Of a DNA stretch of 64,000 nucleotides, positions 9,536 through 17,045 are shown piece by piece. Every line of letters begins with the position of its first letter. The stretch's first letter is position 1. Origin of the DNA: Actinomycetota bacterium (lineage in GTDB: Bacteria > Actinomycetota > Actinomycetes > S36-B12). The DNA lies in assembly GCA_030684515.1 (NCBI GenBank), contig JAUXVJ010000025.1, positions 62,001 through 126,000 on the forward strand, given 5' to 3'. The notes below the pieces were generated by a model, which had not been told where the DNA came from, did no database searches, and was given only the letters and a program-made list of their open reading frames with translations. Position numbers and translations under genes: made by a program.

Positions 9536-9541
9536 ATCCTA
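9536..9541 (-). promoter_or_regulatory. -10 element TAGGAT of the VOC gene (leaderless)
   Basis: TAGGAT on the minus strand at -12 to -7 from the ATG at 9529, with CACCGC between and no ribosome site. Confidence 0.65.
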
Positions 9542-9612
9542 AGGACCGGGCAGTGCGGCAACGAGTCGAATGCCTGCCCCGTTGGTCGCTTTCGGAGTAC
9601 CGTGCCAAATAG

Positions 9613-9626
9613 GGAGACTCGTCTCC
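9613..9626. promoter_or_regulatory. Inverted repeat upstream of the HD-GYP gene
   Basis: GGAGAC-TC-GTCTCC, a perfect six-base inverted repeat with a two-base spacer, 21 bases before the GTG start at 9648. It could be an operator or a small hairpin in the leader; there is no experimental or family link. Confidence 0.35.
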
Positions 9627-9647
9627 GGTATTGGGGCAGGAGGCAGC

Positions 9648-10514
9648 GTGCACACCCACCGTTCCCACCATCAAATCCCCACCCTGCGGCCGCCGCGGCA
9701 GGCACTCATCCCACGGCACTTCGATTTCGCAGCGAAGATCGCCACTGCATATCTGCTGCTCTCCATCTTGTGGATACTCGGTTCCGATCGAGCCGTTGAC
9801 TTGCTGCTTCCTGAGAGCGACTTCGCTGCATGGGCGCAATCGGCGAAGGGCCTGGTGTTTGTCACCATCTCAGCCTTCGTGCTGTACCTCGCGGTGCACC
9901 TGTACATCAAGCGATTGGCCACGGCGAATGAGAATCTGCAGGCTGCCTGGGATGAGAGCCTTCTGGGCTGGGCCATGGCCATGGATGCCCGCGAGCCCGA
10001 CATGGCAGAGCACTCTCAGAACGTTGCCTCACTCACCGTGCTGCTGGCAAAGTCCATGGGGGTAGACGCCAAGGACCTGCCCATCATCTACCGCGGCGCT
10101 CTTCTGCATGATATCGGAAAGATCGGCATTCCCGATGCCGTCCTGCAGTTTCCTGGCCCCCTCGACGAAGAGCAGTGGGCATTGATGCGCCAGCACCCGG
10201 ATATCGCGATGCACATCTTGGAGCCGATTGAGTTCCTCAAGGACGCGATGGACATCCCCTACTGCCATCACGAGCGCTGGGACGGCGCCGGGTACCCGCA
10301 GGGTCTGAGCGGTACCGACATTCCACTTTGGGCTCGCATCTTTACAGTGGTGGATGTGTTCGATGCGCTGTCAACAAAGCGCGTGTATCGGGTGGCCATG
10401 CCCATGGCTGAAGTGCTCGCGCACATCAAAGCAGGTTCAGGCTCACACTTTGACCCGGAAGTGGTCGATGCCTTCTGCGCACTCATTGAAGATCTGCAGG
10501 TTCAGGTGGGATGA
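9648..10514 (+). CDS. Membrane HD-GYP domain protein (probable cyclic-di-GMP phosphodiesterase)
   Basis: 288 residues from the GTG at 9648, with AGGAGG five bases upstream. Two transmembrane segments (about 28-45 and 66-86) are followed by a complete HD-GYP domain (about 110-288). It has the HD pair in LLHDIGKIGIPD (His154, Asp155), His183 in RQHPDIAMHIL, HHERWDGAGYPQGLSG (His207, His208, GYP at 215-217), and VVDVFDALSTKRVYR. All metal and signature residues expected of an active enzyme are present. HD-GYP proteins linearise c-di-GMP to pGpG or GMP. No GGDEF or EAL gene lies in the window. Its 3' end overlaps the convergent peptidase gene by 32 bases. Confidence 0.9.
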   Translation: MHTHRSHHQIPTLRPPRQALIPRHFDFAAKIATAYLLLSILWILGSDRAVDLLLPESDFAAWAQSAKGLVFVTISAFVLYLAVHLYIKRLATANENLQAAWDESLLGWAMAMDAREPDMAEHSQNVASLTVLLAKSMGVDAKDLPIIYRGALLHDIGKIGIPDAVLQFPGPLDEEQWALMRQHPDIAMHILEPIEFLKDAMDIPYCHHERWDGAGYPQGLSGTDIPLWARIFTVVDVFDALSTKRVYRVAMPMAEVLAHIKAGSGSHFDPEVVDAFCALIEDLQVQVG

Positions 10515-11382
10515 GGCTTGGGGTTGGGGCAGGAACAAAGTTTGGATCTTGCGTGGGAATTGGCGTTGGAGTTGGCGAAGCTGTCGGCTCGGGTGCCGGC
10601 GTAAGAGCAGGGGTGGGCACTGGAGTGCCCGCCAGCCAGGCTGCGAGCCCGATGACCGCCGATGCTGCGCGCTGCGCCCCTGCAGGCGTGACCTTGGAGC
10701 GCAATTCAACGGTGAGCCCGATGGCCTGCAACTCGGAGTTCACCCAGGCTGTCATTGTCCCCCTGCACACACCCCGACAGGGAACAATCCCAGTGGGCAG
10801 GCCCAAGAGCGCGCCGAACTTCTTGGCAGCCGCATGCCCACGCGGATAGGGGTCGTCGACCATCCCGTACGCCTGATGAAATGACAGGACCGCCGTCGGC
10901 TTCACCTCGCTGAGGAAGGCCATCAGGCTTTGCGTCTCTGGCTCACTTGCCACACTTGGACCGGGGTAATAGGGCGAGCGCTTCTTGCTGGTCCTCCACT
11001 GGCTGGGAAAATTGCGATTGATGTCGACCTTGTTGGCATTGCGACGCGTTCCAAGCACCGCACCATCGGGATTCACTGTGGAGATGAGCCAGAGTTGGAC
11101 ATGAGCCGGAAGCACGCGAGTCTGCAACAAGCTCACTATGCGCCGACCTGCGCGCTCATTGCCATGCATCTGGCCAAGTACCACGATCCGGACAGGCGCT
11201 GATTCTGGTCCCCGATGGGTCGCAACAATCGCACGACCCTTCACCGACTTGCCGATGGTCTGTGGCGTGCCACTTGAATTCGCAGCAAATCCCGGCTCGC
11301 TGCCAGCAAAAAGCAGGCACATCATGAGCGCAGCCAGCCCCGCAGAAATGGCGATCCGGAACGAATACATCAAGATGATCAT
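10483..11382 (-). CDS. Secreted M14-family zinc carboxypeptidase-like protein
   Basis: 299 residues from the ATG at 11382 (other starts at 11430 TTG or 11370 ATG are possible). A hydrophobic signal or anchor segment covers about 10-27. The peptidase domain shows the zinc motif HGNERAG (His73, Glu76), NPDG (104-107), DINRNF (120-125), third zinc ligand His169 in LSFHQAYG and the catalytic Glu226 in TVELR. The spacing fits the M14 family, including those acting on peptidoglycan stem peptides (gamma-D-glutamyl-diaminopimelate type), but the substrate is not shown. The last 50 residues are a Pro/Thr-rich low-complexity tail (repeated PTP and APTP), likely a wall-spanning linker. It is divergent from the small membrane gene at 11438. 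Confidence 0.82.
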   Translation of the reverse strand: MIILMYSFRIAISAGLAALMMCLLFAGSEPGFAANSSGTPQTIGKSVKGRAIVATHRGPESAPVRIVVLGQMHGNERAGRRIVSLLQTRVLPAHVQLWLISTVNPDGAVLGTRRNANKVDINRNFPSQWRTSKKRSPYYPGPSVASEPETQSLMAFLSEVKPTAVLSFHQAYGMVDDPYPRGHAAAKKFGALLGLPTGIVPCRGVCRGTMTAWVNSELQAIGLTVELRSKVTPAGAQRAASAVIGLAAWLAGTPVPTPALTPAPEPTASPTPTPIPTQDPNFVPAPTPSLIPPEPADLQ

Positions 11383-11437
11383 GTCCCAAATCGCGGGCCA
11401 ATAGTCAAGCCGAACGCAAGAGGCGCACAATTGGGAT

Positions 11438-11845
11438 GTGAAGGGGACTCAGCGCGCCGGACTCCTGCGCCTGTTCGCGACCGTTGCGCTGTTCCTTGGC
11501 TTGGTGTCCATGCATCATCTCTCGCTGGCTCAATGTGATGACCTCCAGCACGCGACGAGCGCTTCCTCGGTCGCAATTGCGGCCGAGCCTGCGGGCATGG
11601 CGATGCCGGTCACAGCCAATTCGAGTCCTTCACCAAGCCACTCCCACTCCAACTCAGCGCTTGGGTGCGCGTGCCTGATTGCCATGTGCTTGGCAATCCT
11701 TGCCTTTGTCATTCTGCTCCGGCCACAATCCCCCAAGGACTGGCTGCGCGCCCGCCAGCGCACTGTGCAGAGCGTCACTCGCATTCGGCAGTTGTGGCCG
11801 CCAAGTCCTCCCGATCTGCTCGCGCTGTCAGTTTCGCGGACGTGA
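11438..11845 (+). CDS. Small membrane protein with Met/His segment, DUF6153-like
   Basis: 135 residues, GTG start. An N-terminal hydrophobic segment (about 10-30) carries SMHHLSLAQC. A polar stretch holding Met, Ser and HSHS residues is followed by a second transmembrane segment (about 75-93, CACLIAMCLAILAFVILL) and a basic C-terminus. The layout and its position directly before a DUF305 gene resemble actinobacterial DUF6153 proteins, which commonly neighbour copper-handling genes; I recall this association rather than testing it. The His/Met-rich outer stretch would suit metal binding. CACAAT lies at -12 to -7 from the GTG, which would fit a weak leaderless promoter. Confidence 0.6.
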   Translation: MKGTQRAGLLRLFATVALFLGLVSMHHLSLAQCDDLQHATSASSVAIAAEPAGMAMPVTANSSPSPSHSHSNSALGCACLIAMCLAILAFVILLRPQSPKDWLRARQRTVQSVTRIRQLWPPSPPDLLALSVSRT

Positions 11846-11897
11846 CATGTGCTGATTTCTCGCACACATCTCACCTCCCTCAACTGAAAGGCTCAAC

Positions 11898-12524
11898 ATG
11901 AACACAAAAATGAAACTGGGAGCCGTCTGCGCTCTCTCGCTCTTCGCAGCATTGTCGCTTGGGGCATGCTCAAGCGATACCACGTCTCCCACTTCGGGCG
12001 ACATGATGAATCAGTCAAGCCCGGGCACCTCAGGCATGATGATGGACAACGATGCAAACCAGGCCTCCGCTGCAGACATCTCCTTCTCCCAGATGATGAT
12101 TCCTCATCACGAACAAGCCGTGGAGATGTCACAACTGGCCCCAGAACGAGCCTCGTCGACATTCATCAAGGATCTTGCGATGACGATTCAGAACGCCCAG
12201 CAGCCAGAGATCGAACTGATGGCCGGCTGGCTGGACACTTGGGGCATGCCTCGTATGACGATGATGGATTCCATGTCCGCCCACGGTGGGCATGGAATGG
12301 CCGGCATTGTGTCTGACGAGGACATGGACAAGTTGGCAGCTGCCAAGGGTGCAGCATTCGACCGGCTGTACGCCGAACTGATGATTGCCCACCACGAAGG
12401 CGCGATAGACATGGCCCAGGCGGTTGAGAACTCCTCGAACCCTGACGTGGCGGCTCTGGCAAAGGGGATCATCTCCTCGCAGCAGGCCGAGATTGCCCAG
12501 ATGCAGGAGTTTCTGGATTCATAG
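11898..12524 (+). CDS. DUF305 lipoprotein (probable metal-binding exported protein)
   Basis: 208 residues with a lipoprotein signal (lipobox LSLGAC, Cys about residue 24) and AAAGG before the ATG. After a Ser/Met-rich linker come the two DUF305 half-repeats, each with a paired His: MMIPHHEQAVEMSQ and LMIAHHEGAIDMAQ. Residues MMDSMSAHGGHGM between them are also Met/His-rich. DUF305 proteins have a ferritin-like four-helix fold and are often found with copper resistance genes, so periplasm-side copper binding is a reasonable guess. It follows the DUF6153-like gene by 52 bases on the same strand, probably co-transcribed, and ends at a strong hairpin. Confidence 0.9.
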   Translation: MNTKMKLGAVCALSLFAALSLGACSSDTTSPTSGDMMNQSSPGTSGMMMDNDANQASAADISFSQMMIPHHEQAVEMSQLAPERASSTFIKDLAMTIQNAQQPEIELMAGWLDTWGMPRMTMMDSMSAHGGHGMAGIVSDEDMDKLAAAKGAAFDRLYAELMIAHHEGAIDMAQAVENSSNPDVAALAKGIISSQQAEIAQMQEFLDS

Positions 12525-12531
12525 GAAATGC

Positions 12532-12569
12532 ATGAGGGGTGGATGCCGACGCCGGCATCCACCCCTCAT
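12532..12569. terminator. Bidirectional terminator between DUF305 gene and ahcY
   Basis: A perfect 16-base stem (ATGAGGGGTGGATGCC at 12532-12547 pairing with 12554-12569) closes a six-base loop, GACGCC. It sits 7 bases past the DUF305 stop and 10 past the ahcY stop. No long T-run follows on either strand, common for actinobacterial terminators. Confidence 0.85.
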
Positions 12570-12579
12570 TGCCTTGAAC

Positions 12580-14037
12580 TCAGTAGCGGTAGTGCTCCGG
12601 CTTGTACGGGCCGGCAACATCGACACCCAAGTACTCGGCCTGCTGCTTGGTGAGATCGGTGAGTTGCACACCAAGGGCCTCAAGGTGCAGACGGGCAACC
12701 TTCTCGTCAAGGTGCTTGGGCAGGGTGTAGACGCCAAGCGGGTACTGATCGAGCTTGGTGAACAGCTCGATCTGCGCGAGGACCTGGTTGGTGAAGGAGT
12801 TGCTCATCACAAATGAAGGATGGCCCGTTGCGTTGCCTAGGTTCAGCAGGCGACCTTCGGACAGCATGATGATCGAGTGGCCATCAGCGAAGGTCCACTC
12901 ATCAACCTGTGGCTTGATGGTCTTGCGCTTGATGCCGGGAAGAGTGCCAAGTCCAGCAATATCGATCTCATTGTCGAAGTGACCGATGTTGCCCACGATC
13001 GCCTGATGCTTCATCTGCGCCATGTGATCCGCAGTGATGACGTCATAGCAGCCAGTGGCGGTGATGAAGATGTCTGCCAAGCCGATGACATCCTCGATGC
13101 GAGCTACCTGGTAGCCATCCATGGCTGCCTGCAGCGCACAGATCGGATCAATCTCAGTGATGATGACGCGAGCACCCTGGCCACGCAGTGACTCGGCCGA
13201 GCCCTTGCCGACATCGCCGTAGCCGCAGACCACGGCAACCTTGCCGCCGATGAGAGTGTCGGTCGCACGGTTGATGCCGTCAATGAGTGAATGACGGCAG
13301 CCGTACTTGTTGTCGAACTTGCTCTTAGTCACTGAGTCGTTGACATTGATGGCCGGGAAGAGCAATTCACCCGCACGCAGCATCTCGTACAGACGGTGCA
13401 CACCAGTGGTCGTCTCTTCTGTGACGCCCTTGATTCCGTCAGCGATGGTGGTGAATCTGTCGGAGTAGTTTGCGAGTGACTCACGAAGGGTGTGCAGAAT
13501 GACCCGGTACTCCTCGGAGTGGCTCTCATCCGTTGCCGGCACTGCACCAGCAAGTTCGAACTCGCGTCCCTTGTGCACAAGAAGAGTGGCGTCGCCACCA
13601 TCGTCCAGGATCATGTTCGGGCCCTTGCCATCTGGCCATTCCAGGATCTGCTCTGTGCACCACCAGTACTCCTCGAGCGACTCGCCCTTCCATGCGTACA
13701 CCGGTACGCCACTTGGCTTCGCGACGGTGCCGTCGCGGCCAACCACGATCGCCGCTGCAGCGTGATCCTGGGTGGAGAAGATGTTGCACGAGGCCCAGCG
13801 CACATCGGCACCGAGATCAACGAGAGTCTCGATCAACACCGCGGTCTGGACGGTCATGTGCAATGACCCGGTGATACGAGCACCAGTCAACGGCTTGCTG
13901 TCGCCATACTCCACGCGCATGGCCATCAGGCCCGGCATCTCGTGCTCGGCCAGACGGATTTCATCGCGGCCGAATTCGGCCAGCTCCAGATCGGCAACCT
14001 TGAAGTCGGGGGTGCCATCAGCTTTGAACACGGACAT
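12580..14037 (-). CDS. ahcY: Adenosylhomocysteinase
   Basis: 485 residues. It reversibly splits S-adenosylhomocysteine to adenosine and homocysteine in the cytosol, relieving product inhibition of methyltransferases. Visible: N-terminal EMPGLMAMR and [20 protein letters not shown], the NAD-binding loop [32 protein letters not shown], and the C-terminal PEHYRY that completes the active site of the neighbouring subunit. Length matches the actinobacterial form with its 40-residue insertion. The ATG has GAGGAG 8 bases upstream. An 8-base inverted repeat in the leader could mask this ribosome site (see 14046-14084). In mycobacteria and streptomycetes the gene is likewise a neighbour of mtrA or manA. 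Confidence 0.97.
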   Translation of the reverse strand: MSVFKADGTPDFKVADLELAEFGRDEIRLAEHEMPGLMAMRVEYGDSKPLTGARITGSLHMTVQTAVLIETLVDLGADVRWASCNIFSTQDHAAAAIVVGRDGTVAKPSGVPVYAWKGESLEEYWWCTEQILEWPDGKGPNMILDDGGDATLLVHKGREFELAGAVPATDESHSEEYRVILHTLRESLANYSDRFTTIADGIKGVTEETTTGVHRLYEMLRAGELLFPAINVNDSVTKSKFDNKYGCRHSLIDGINRATDTLIGGKVAVVCGYGDVGKGSAESLRGQGARVIITEIDPICALQAAMDGYQVARIEDVIGLADIFITATGCYDVITADHMAQMKHQAIVGNIGHFDNEIDIAGLGTLPGIKRKTIKPQVDEWTFADGHSIIMLSEGRLLNLGNATGHPSFVMSNSFTNQVLAQIELFTKLDQYPLGVYTLPKHLDEKVARLHLEALGVQLTDLTKQQAEYLGVDVAGPYKPEHYRY

Positions 14038-14045
14038 AGATTTCT

Positions 14046-14084
14046 CCTCGTGAGTGTTGCGGATTGGGCGCGAACGTCACGAGG
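14046..14084 (-). promoter_or_regulatory. Leader hairpin covering the ahcY ribosome-binding site
   Basis: On the minus strand CCTCGTGA (14084-14077) and TCACGAGG (14053-14046) are perfect complements separated by 23 bases. The second arm contains the GAGG of the ahcY Shine-Dalgarno sequence. It does not match the SAH or SAM riboswitch consensus that I know. Confidence 0.4.
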
Positions 14085-14180
14085 CTTCGTTGGTCCGGCG
14101 AGATGATTCTGCCAGAGATGGCGCGCAGGGCCAAAGCGCGACGCTCCATGGGGCGAAATGTGACGAAAACGAGGAAGCCA

Positions 14181-14186
14181 TAGTCT
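14181..14186 (+). promoter_or_regulatory. -10 element TAGTCT of the DUF998 gene (leaderless)
   Basis: TAGTCT at -12 to -7 from the ATG at 14193; TGTGAC at 14159-14164 is a possible -35 with a 16-base spacer. No ribosome site precedes the ATG. Confidence 0.65.
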
Positions 14187-14192
14187 GCCCGG

Positions 14193-14786
14193 ATGCCACG
14201 CATGCCCAAGTGGGGGCTGATCTCAGCGGCAGCCGCCCCGATCCTGCTCGTGGCCGGCTGGACGATCGCGGCCCGCTTGCAGCCCGAGGGCTTCGATGCA
14301 ACGACGCAGACCATCAGCGCTCTGGCTGGGGCCGATGCAAAGAACCGCTGGGTCATGAGCACAGCACTTCTTGCAGTGGGAGCAAGTCAGATCGGCACGG
14401 CAGTGGCGCTGCGACCCGTAGCTCCAGCGGGGCGAGTTCTGCTTGGCACTGGCGGAGTCTTCACGCTCCTTGTCGCCTTGAATCCTCTTCCCACTGCCGG
14501 ACAAGCGGCGCCGGTGCACGGCGTTGTCGCCGCAGGATCATTCGCTGCTCTTGCTGTCTGGCCATTGCTGAGCTGGCAGCGCGGGCCATCAACTGCATGG
14601 GCACTGCGCCCAGCCGTGGCTGTTGCGGCCGGGTCAGTGCTGGTGATTGCCACCGGCTGGTTCTTCGCTTCAGTGGTGGCCGACGCACACCGCGTGGGAC
14701 TGGCTGAACGCAGCGCGGCAGTCGTCTTGAACCTTTGGCCACTGGCCGCAGCAGCCTCGATCTGGAAGCTTCAGCGTCGAAACTAG
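14193..14786 (+). CDS. DUF998 family membrane protein
   Basis: 197 residues with about six transmembrane segments: opening WGLISAAAAPILLVAGWTIA, then the DUF998 hallmark region ATTQTISALAGADAKNRWVM after the first segment, and further segments to the C-terminus. Function of the family is unknown. It lies between ahcY (divergent) and the cation-efflux gene (convergent; the two stop codons share the palindrome CTAG). Start chosen because the TAGTCT hexamer sits exactly at -12 to -7. Confidence 0.85.
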   Translation: MPRMPKWGLISAAAAPILLVAGWTIAARLQPEGFDATTQTISALAGADAKNRWVMSTALLAVGASQIGTAVALRPVAPAGRVLLGTGGVFTLLVALNPLPTAGQAAPVHGVVAAGSFAALAVWPLLSWQRGPSTAWALRPAVAVAAGSVLVIATGWFFASVVADAHRVGLAERSAAVVLNLWPLAAAASIWKLQRRN

Positions 14787-15715
14787 ATCACTGTCGGAAG
14801 TGAAGCCTCGCGATCAATGTCAGGTTCCAGGAAGATGTACCTGGCTGTGGGGACTGCTGCGCGCAGCGACTTCTCTGCGGCATCAATTGCCGCTGCGATG
14901 TCTTGGCCCGTGCCACTGTTCGCGATCGAAATCTTGGCTCCTACGAGCAGCTCATCTGGACCAACGTGCATCGTGCGCAGGTGAATAACACGCAATACAC
15001 CGTCCGATGATTCAAGTGCTGCACGAATTGCGTCAACTTCTTCCGGAAGTGCGCTTTCTCCTACCAGCATGGTCGTCATCTCCATCGCCAAGAAGATGGC
15101 AATGACCACGAGCAAGGTGCCGACTGCCATCGCACCGAGAGCATCGAAGCGACCGTCGTCCGTGATGACTGCCATCCCGACACCAGTCAGCGCAAACACA
15201 AGGCCGATCAATGCACCAAAGTCTTCAAGCAGAATGACAGGCAGTTCAGGCTGACGTGCATCGCGCACGAATTTGCCAAGCGAGCGCTTTCCGCGCGCGC
15301 GGTTGGCCTCGCGAATAGCCGTGCGGAAACTGAAACTCTCCAACACAATCGCCACGAGGAGTACGACAACAGCGATCCACCAGTCATCAAGCGGCTCAGG
15401 GTGCTGCCACTTGTGAATGCCCTCGTACAACGAGAACAGACCACCGACCATGAACAGCACGATGGCTACGACGAAGCCATAGACATAGCGACGGCGCCCG
15501 TATCCGAAGGGATGATGCTCATCGGCTGGCTTGTTGGAGCGTTTATTACCGATCAGCAGCAGGATCTGATTGCCGGAGTCGGCGACTGAGTGAATGGCTT
15601 CAGACAGCATCGACGAGGACCCGGTGAACGCGAAGGCCACGAACTTGCTGACCGCGATGCCAAGGTTTGCCATCAGCGCCGCAATGACAGCCTTCATTCC
15701 GCCTTCTGTGCTCAT
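14783..15715 (-). CDS. Cation diffusion facilitator family transporter
   Basis: 310 residues with about six transmembrane segments. The CDF signature lies in helix 2, SEAIHSVADSGNQILLLIG, with the metal-binding His/Asp pair spaced HSVAD. A second set of polar residues is in the later helices (LLEDFGALIGLVFAL). The C-terminal cytoplasmic domain (about 215-300) has the fold region ending in HLRTMHVGPDELLVGAKI. CDF proteins exchange divalent metal (zinc, iron, manganese or cobalt) for protons across the plasma membrane; metal choice cannot be read. The ATG overlaps the manA stop by four bases, so it is probably the last gene of the manB-Trm112-manA transcript. Confidence 0.92.
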   Translation of the reverse strand: MSTEGGMKAVIAALMANLGIAVSKFVAFAFTGSSSMLSEAIHSVADSGNQILLLIGNKRSNKPADEHHPFGYGRRRYVYGFVVAIVLFMVGGLFSLYEGIHKWQHPEPLDDWWIAVVVLLVAIVLESFSFRTAIREANRARGKRSLGKFVRDARQPELPVILLEDFGALIGLVFALTGVGMAVITDDGRFDALGAMAVGTLLVVIAIFLAMEMTTMLVGESALPEEVDAIRAALESSDGVLRVIHLRTMHVGPDELLVGAKISIANSGTGQDIAAAIDAAEKSLRAAVPTARYIFLEPDIDREASLPTVI

Positions 15716-16827
15716 GTGCTTTCCGATCGCGTTGCTTGCACGATTGCCGTGAGCCCTTCTGCGCGAACCACGGCCTCCGGCTCGGTTGCCGCGATCACAT
15801 TGGCCATGCCCGGAAACAAGACAATCTCTTGACCCATGCAGGTCACCGTTGCCTTGCCCTCAATGGACAGCACGACTCGAAAAGCCCCGCCTGCCAATTC
15901 TTCGGCACCCTCACGCGTGAGTTGCGCACGAAATGGAGCACCTGCCGGATCAATACCTTCGCCAATCTCTGCACCGATGAACTGCGGCTGAATCTCGCGG
16001 TCAAGCGCCTGCAGCGCCTGATCAAGGAACACCGCCTTGGAGGTCAGGCCGAGACGAATCACGTTGTCGCTGGAGGTCATCACCTCGATGCCGATGCCGC
16101 GTATGTAACTGTGCGGAATTCCGGCAGGCACGAACAAAGCCTGGCCAGGCTGCAGCACCCGAAAGGACAGCAAGGGAGTGAGCAGAGCACCCAGATCCGC
16201 CGGATAGTCAGCCGATACCAGCAGATAGGCATCGACCTCTGCTTGCGGCAAGCCGATGAACTGCGCCGACTGTCCAAGAGCGGCGATGGCCGCGATGGAA
16301 TTGCTCTCCAACAAGGGAGGAATCGCTGCCGGAAAATCACCATCGACAATCGCAGCAATCGCAGCGCTGGGATCAAAATCGTCAACAGCCGACTGCAATG
16401 CGCGCAGGAAACTCACGCATTCTGTTGGTTCGCGCCAACCAGCCAGTGCCTCGAAAGGCTCGAGGGCGATCAGCATTTCGGTCTTTTCGGACCGATCTGC
16501 GAACACCGGCAGTGAATCAGACGTGGCGATCTGGGCCTTGTAGCCATCGGCTGCAAACTCTGCCGGCGGATGCACCTGGATTGAAAGCGGGCGGGCTGCG
16601 GCGAGAAACTTCACCAGGATCGGTACATCGCCGCCGAAAACATCGGGATTCAGGAAGGCGCCGGTCGCAATGCCATCTGCCCCGACCAGCGGCGATCGGC
16701 CACTGGGATGCGCGCCGTACCAGAGCTCGGCTTGCGCTTCACCTGTACTGGCGCCGACCCATGGGGCCAAGCCATCAACGACTCCCCAGTCGTAGTTCTT
16801 CAGCGCCCCCCGCACGACCAGCGACAC
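15712..16827 (-). CDS. manA: Mannose-6-phosphate isomerase, class I
   Basis: 371 residues from the GTG at 16827, which has AGGTCAGG six bases upstream and lies one base past the Trm112 stop; a longer frame to 16857 would overlap that gene. It interconverts fructose-6-phosphate and mannose-6-phosphate, feeding GDP-mannose. Motifs: RGALKNYDWG and STGEAQAELW at the N-terminus, zinc-site IQVHPPAEFAADGYKA, and LFVPAGIPHSYIRGIGIEVM plus SSDNVIRLGLTSK further on. Upstream manB and the downstream sugar-nucleotide genes make a mannosylation pathway. A SIS-domain gene that often lies before manA in relatives is absent. Confidence 0.95.
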   Translation of the reverse strand: MSLVVRGALKNYDWGVVDGLAPWVGASTGEAQAELWYGAHPSGRSPLVGADGIATGAFLNPDVFGGDVPILVKFLAAARPLSIQVHPPAEFAADGYKAQIATSDSLPVFADRSEKTEMLIALEPFEALAGWREPTECVSFLRALQSAVDDFDPSAAIAAIVDGDFPAAIPPLLESNSIAAIAALGQSAQFIGLPQAEVDAYLLVSADYPADLGALLTPLLSFRVLQPGQALFVPAGIPHSYIRGIGIEVMTSSDNVIRLGLTSKAVFLDQALQALDREIQPQFIGAEIGEGIDPAGAPFRAQLTREGAEELAGGAFRVVLSIEGKATVTCMGQEIVLFPGMANVIAATEPEAVVRAEGLTAIVQATRSEST

Positions 16828-16828
16828 G

Positions 16829-17023
16829 CTATGCCTGACCTGGCGTTGTCGCCTCATCGATCAACATCACCGGAATGCCATCACGGACAGGAAAGACCAA
16901 GCCACACACCGTGCAGGTCAGCGTTCTGGCGGCTTCATCTGCCTTCAGTGAGCCGTGCGCATCGCATGGGCATGCCAGTACCTGCCAGAGCGCAGGATCA
17001 AGTCCCAATGGCGCAGTGCTCAT
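16829..17023 (-). CDS. Trm112 family small zinc-ribbon protein
   Basis: 64 residues from the ATG at 17023 (GAGGGAG upstream). LDPALWQVLACPCDAHGSLK, then CTVCGLVFPVRDGIPVMLIDEA: the standard UPF0434/Trm112 two-CxxC-like layout and closing motif. Eukaryotic Trm112 activates methyltransferases; the bacterial role is unsettled. The position between manB and manA is conserved in actinobacteria. Its stop is one base before the manA start, so the three genes are translationally linked. Confidence 0.88.
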   Translation of the reverse strand: MSTAPLGLDPALWQVLACPCDAHGSLKADEAARTLTCTVCGLVFPVRDGIPVMLIDEATTPGQA

Positions 17024-17045
17024 GACAGCTCTCCCTCGATGACAG

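Noticed and set aside
14038-14192. SAH or SAM riboswitch before ahcY
   Set aside because: The region lacks the conserved SAH riboswitch core and the SAM aptamer core; only a simple hairpin is supported.
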